Positions 6,153-8,386 of a stretch of 8,386 nt of DNA are shown one piece after another; position 1 is the first letter of the stretch; each line of letters starts with the position of its first letter. Below the pieces are notes generated by a model. That model was not told the DNA's origin and did not search any database. It worked only from the letters and a program-made list of their open reading frames with translations. The translations under genes were made by a program, and so were the position numbers. The DNA is from Pseudonocardiales bacterium (lineage in GTDB: Bacteria; Actinomycetota; Actinomycetes; Mycobacteriales; Jatrophihabitantaceae), in NCBI GenBank assembly GCA_030840415.1, contig JAVEEO010000030.1, positions 1-8,386 of the forward strand, written 5' to 3'.

Positions 6153-8386
6153 GTGCCTCCAGTCGTCCCCGCGCCGACGTCCGGAGTGCCCGGTTCCGTG
6201 CAGCGGCTGCGGCTGCTGGCGGTTTCCGTCACCCTGCTGCTGCTGACCTTCGCCCAGGACGCCGGCTCGACCGCGGCCGACACCAAGCTGGACCTGGTCA
6301 TCGATCCGGCCCGGTTCCTGGGCCGGTCGATCCGGCTGTGGGAACCGAACGGTTCGGCGGGGCAGCTGCAGGACCAGGCCTACGGCTACCTGTTCCCGAT
6401 GGGCCCTTTCTTCCTGCTCGGCAAGCTGCTGCAGCTGCCGCCGTGGGTCATCCAGCGCTCCTGGGAGTCGGCCCTGCTGATCGCGGCGTTCCTCGGCGTC
6501 GTCCGGCTCGCCGGGCTGCTCGAGATGCGGGGATTCTGGCCGCGGGTGGCCGCCGGGCTGGCCTACGCGCTGGCCCCCCGGATGCTGACCGAGCTGTTCT
6601 CCATCTCCTCGGAGCTGCTGCCGGTCGCAGTGCTGCCGTGGGTGCTCCTTCCCCTGGTACGGGGCAGCCGGACCGGTTCGCCGCGGCGGGCGGCGGCCGG
6701 CTCCGGGGTGGCGCTGCTGTTCGCCGGCGGCATCAACGCCTCCGCGACCCTGGCGATCCTGCCGGTACCGGCGCTGTGGCTGCTGACCCGGGCCCGCGGC
6801 CCGCGGCGGGCGGCCCTGCTGCGCTGGTGGCTGCTGGCGGTGCTGCTGTCCTCGCTCTGGTGGGCGATTCCGCTGCTGGTGCTGGGCAGGTACAGCCCGC
6901 CGTTCCTGAACTGGATCGAGTCCGCCGCCGTCACCACCTCGCAGAACTCGCTGATCGCGTCGTTGCGCGGCGTCGACCACTGGCAGGCCTACCTCGGTCC
7001 GCAGGTCTGGCCGGCCGGCTGGGTGCTGGTGGTGACGCCGGCGGCGATCGCCGCGACGGTGGCGGTGGCCGCGCTCGGCCTGGGCGGCCTGGTGGCCTCT
7101 GCCCACCGCCACCGGACCTTCCTGCTGTCGAGCCTGCTGCTCGGGCTGGCGCTGCTGACCATGGGTCATCGCAGCGGGATCGGGCCTCCGTTCCCAGGCA
7201 CCGTCCAGCATCTGCTCGACGGCCCGGCGAGCCCGTTCCGCAACGTGCACAAGTTCGACCCGCTGGTCCGGCTGCCGCTCTCACTCGGCTTCGGCTTCCT
7301 GCTCGCCCGGGGGCTGCCCGAGCGCGTCCGGCTGCTGCGCCGGCCCGAACTGAGCCTGGCCGCACCCCGGCTGCTGGGCGTGCTGGCGGTGCTGGCGCTG
7401 GGTGCGGTGGCGATCGGGCCGGCCTTCGGCGGCCGGATGGTGCCGCAGCCGCGCCCGGTCACCGAGCCGGCCTGGTGGGGCCAGGCAGCCGACTGGCTGA
7501 AGGCCAACGCCGACGGCGGCCGGGCACTGGTGGTTCCCGGTGCCGGCCGGCCCACCATGGTGTGGGGTCAGACCGTCGACGACCCGCTGCAGCCGGTGGC
7601 CCGCAGCCCCTGGACGGCGCGGGACGCGCTGCCGCTGGCCCAGCCCGGCTACATCCGTTTCCTCGACTCGATCGAGCAGATCCTGGCCCGCGGCGAGCGC
7701 AGCGACACCTTGGGCTCGTTGCTCGCCCGCGGCGGTATCAAGTACCTGCTGGTCCGCAACGACCTCGACACCTCGGTGGCCGCGGCCACCCGGCTGGCTT
7801 ACGTGCACACCACCATCGACAACTCGCCGGGGCTGCGGGAGGTCCAGCACTTCGGTGTCGACTTCGGCGCCTCGCCGATCCCGGGCAGCGTGGTCGACAG
7901 TGGCAGCTGGGGTGACGCGCCGGCCGTGCAGCTGTACCAGGTGGCCGGTTACACCGGGACGGTCGGCCTGCTGGCCCAGGATCGCGCGGTAGCGGCACCC
8001 GATTCCGCGTCCGAAGCGCTGGCCACCCTCGCCGAGCGTGGCCTCGGCGTGCAGACGCCGGTGCTGTTGGGCCCGACCGCCGCCGGACGGCCGAACGGGC
8101 GGCCGACCGTGGTCGCCACCGACGGCATCCGGCGTCGGGAGATCACCTTCGGCACCCCCGGCCAGAACGCGACGACGCTGGACGCGCAGACCCCCTACCT
8201 CGCGTCCCGGGCGGCGCACGACTACCTGCCCGACGATGCCGGGCCACTGTCGGCCACCAGCCTGCGTGGCGTGGCGTCATTGCGGGCATCCTCGTCCGGG
8301 GCCGACCCGGACGCCGCGCTCAACCGGTCGGCGGCCAACGGGCCGTACGCGGCACTGGACGGCGACCCCGGCACGGCCTGGAAGAC
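6153..8386 (+). CDS. aftD: AftD-like alpha-(1->3)-arabinofuranosyltransferase, N-terminal 744 residues (partial)
   Basis: The frame is open to the window end, giving 744 residues of a protein that in mycobacteria has about 1400. A first helix (about 20-34) leads to an outside loop D-T-K-L-D-L (43-48), where Asp43 is a candidate catalytic residue by analogy to GT-C enzymes. Then come Q-A-Y-G-Y-L-F-P-M-G-P-F-F (75-87) and hydrophobic segments to about residue 423. The conserved block S-P-F-R-N-V-H-K-F-D-P-L-V-R-L-P (360-375) is characteristic of the AftD/DUF3367 family. The soluble part from about 430 is periplasmic. The stretch A-L-D-G-D-P-G-T-A-W-K at 734-744 looks like the start of a discoidin (F5/8 type C) carbohydrate-binding module. 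AftD adds arabinofuranose from decaprenyl-phosphoarabinose to arabinan of arabinogalactan and lipoarabinomannan. The start is chosen at GTG 6153; GTG at 6186 or 6198 and TTG at 6123 are alternatives. An in-frame stop at 6117 bounds it upstream. Confidence 0.9.
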   Translation, partial: MPPVVPAPTSGVPGSVQRLRLLAVSVTLLLLTFAQDAGSTAADTKLDLVIDPARFLGRSIRLWEPNGSAGQLQDQAYGYLFPMGPFFLLGKLLQLPPWVIQRSWESALLIAAFLGVVRLAGLLEMRGFWPRVAAGLAYALAPRMLTELFSISSELLPVAVLPWVLLPLVRGSRTGSPRRAAAGSGVALLFAGGINASATLAILPVPALWLLTRARGPRRAALLRWWLLAVLLSSLWWAIPLLVLGRYSPPFLNWIESAAVTTSQNSLIASLRGVDHWQAYLGPQVWPAGWVLVVTPAAIAATVAVAALGLGGLVASAHRHRTFLLSSLLLGLALLTMGHRSGIGPPFPGTVQHLLDGPASPFRNVHKFDPLVRLPLSLGFGFLLARGLPERVRLLRRPELSLAAPRLLGVLAVLALGAVAIGPAFGGRMVPQPRPVTEPAWWGQAADWLKANADGGRALVVPGAGRPTMVWGQTVDDPLQPVARSPWTARDALPLAQPGYIRFLDSIEQILARGERSDTLGSLLARGGIKYLLVRNDLDTSVAAATRLAYVHTTIDNSPGLREVQHFGVDFGASPIPGSVVDSGSWGDAPAVQLYQVAGYTGTVGLLAQDRAVAAPDSASEALATLAERGLGVQTPVLLGPTAAGRPNGRPTVVATDGIRRREITFGTPGQNATTLDAQTPYLASRAAHDYLPDDAGPLSATSLRGVASLRASSSGADPDAALNRSAANGPYAALDGDPGTAWK

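Noticed and set aside
6075..7250. Long minus-strand open frame (391 codons), rich in Gln, His, Arg and Gly, opposite the aftD-like gene
   Set aside because: The composition is typical of an antisense shadow of Leu/Ala-rich coding sequence. No motif is visible and it runs across the divergent promoter region.
6338..7915. 525-codon open frame on the plus strand within the aftD-like gene
   Set aside because: It is a low-complexity Arg/Ala/Gly/Pro product in another frame. The open frame from 6153 contains the recognisable AftD blocks and runs to the window end.
7281..8219. 312-codon minus-strand open frame opposite the aftD-like gene
   Set aside because: Same Gln/Arg/Gly-rich antisense composition, no domain, and fully inside a convincing gene.

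Overview
The window is very GC-rich with strong G/C third-position bias, and its gene families point to an actinomycete with an arabinan-type cell envelope. The families are an AftD-type arabinofuranosyltransferase, a DUF2613 mini-protein, a GT4 glycosyltransferase facing a multi-pass GT-C-like membrane protein, and a MOP-family flippase. From memory, the facing GT4/membrane-protein pair resembles the mycobacterial Rv0225/Rv0226c neighbourhood, and DUF2613 next to aftD resembles Rv0236A/Rv0236c. I could not run alignments, so the genus is left open. It may be a mycolate-type actinomycete or a relative that keeps AftD-like proteins.

Layout: (1) 20-1474 (+), a secreted lipoprotein of the alpha/beta-hydrolase fold. 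(2) 1447-2790 (-), a polysaccharide flippase of the Wzx/MOP type, overlapping gene 1 tail to tail. (3) A divergent 117-base promoter region, then 2908-4761 (+), a 617-residue GT-C-like membrane protein. (4) 4789-4935 (+), a 48-residue DUF2613-like membrane mini-protein. (5) 4920-6050 (-), a GT4 glycosyltransferase overlapping gene 4 tail to tail. (6) A divergent 102-base promoter region, then 6153 to the window end (+), the first 744 residues of an AftD-like arabinofuranosyltransferase, cut by the window edge. No stretch longer than about 120 bases lacks a gene. I saw no tRNA, rRNA, CRISPR array, insertion sequence or strong intrinsic terminator.

How the genes may work together (inference): the cytoplasmic GT4 enzyme would build a glycan or glycolipid using nucleotide sugars. 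The flippase would move a lipid-linked product across the membrane. The two GT-C-type proteins would add sugars from polyprenyl-phosphate donors on the outer face. The lipoprotein hydrolase may act on envelope esters or be unrelated. The most interesting observation is that the 617-residue protein and the AftD-like protein appear to share architecture and matching landmarks from the membrane part through the periplasmic domain. The shorter gene would then be a compact AftD-like paralogue without the carbohydrate-binding tail.
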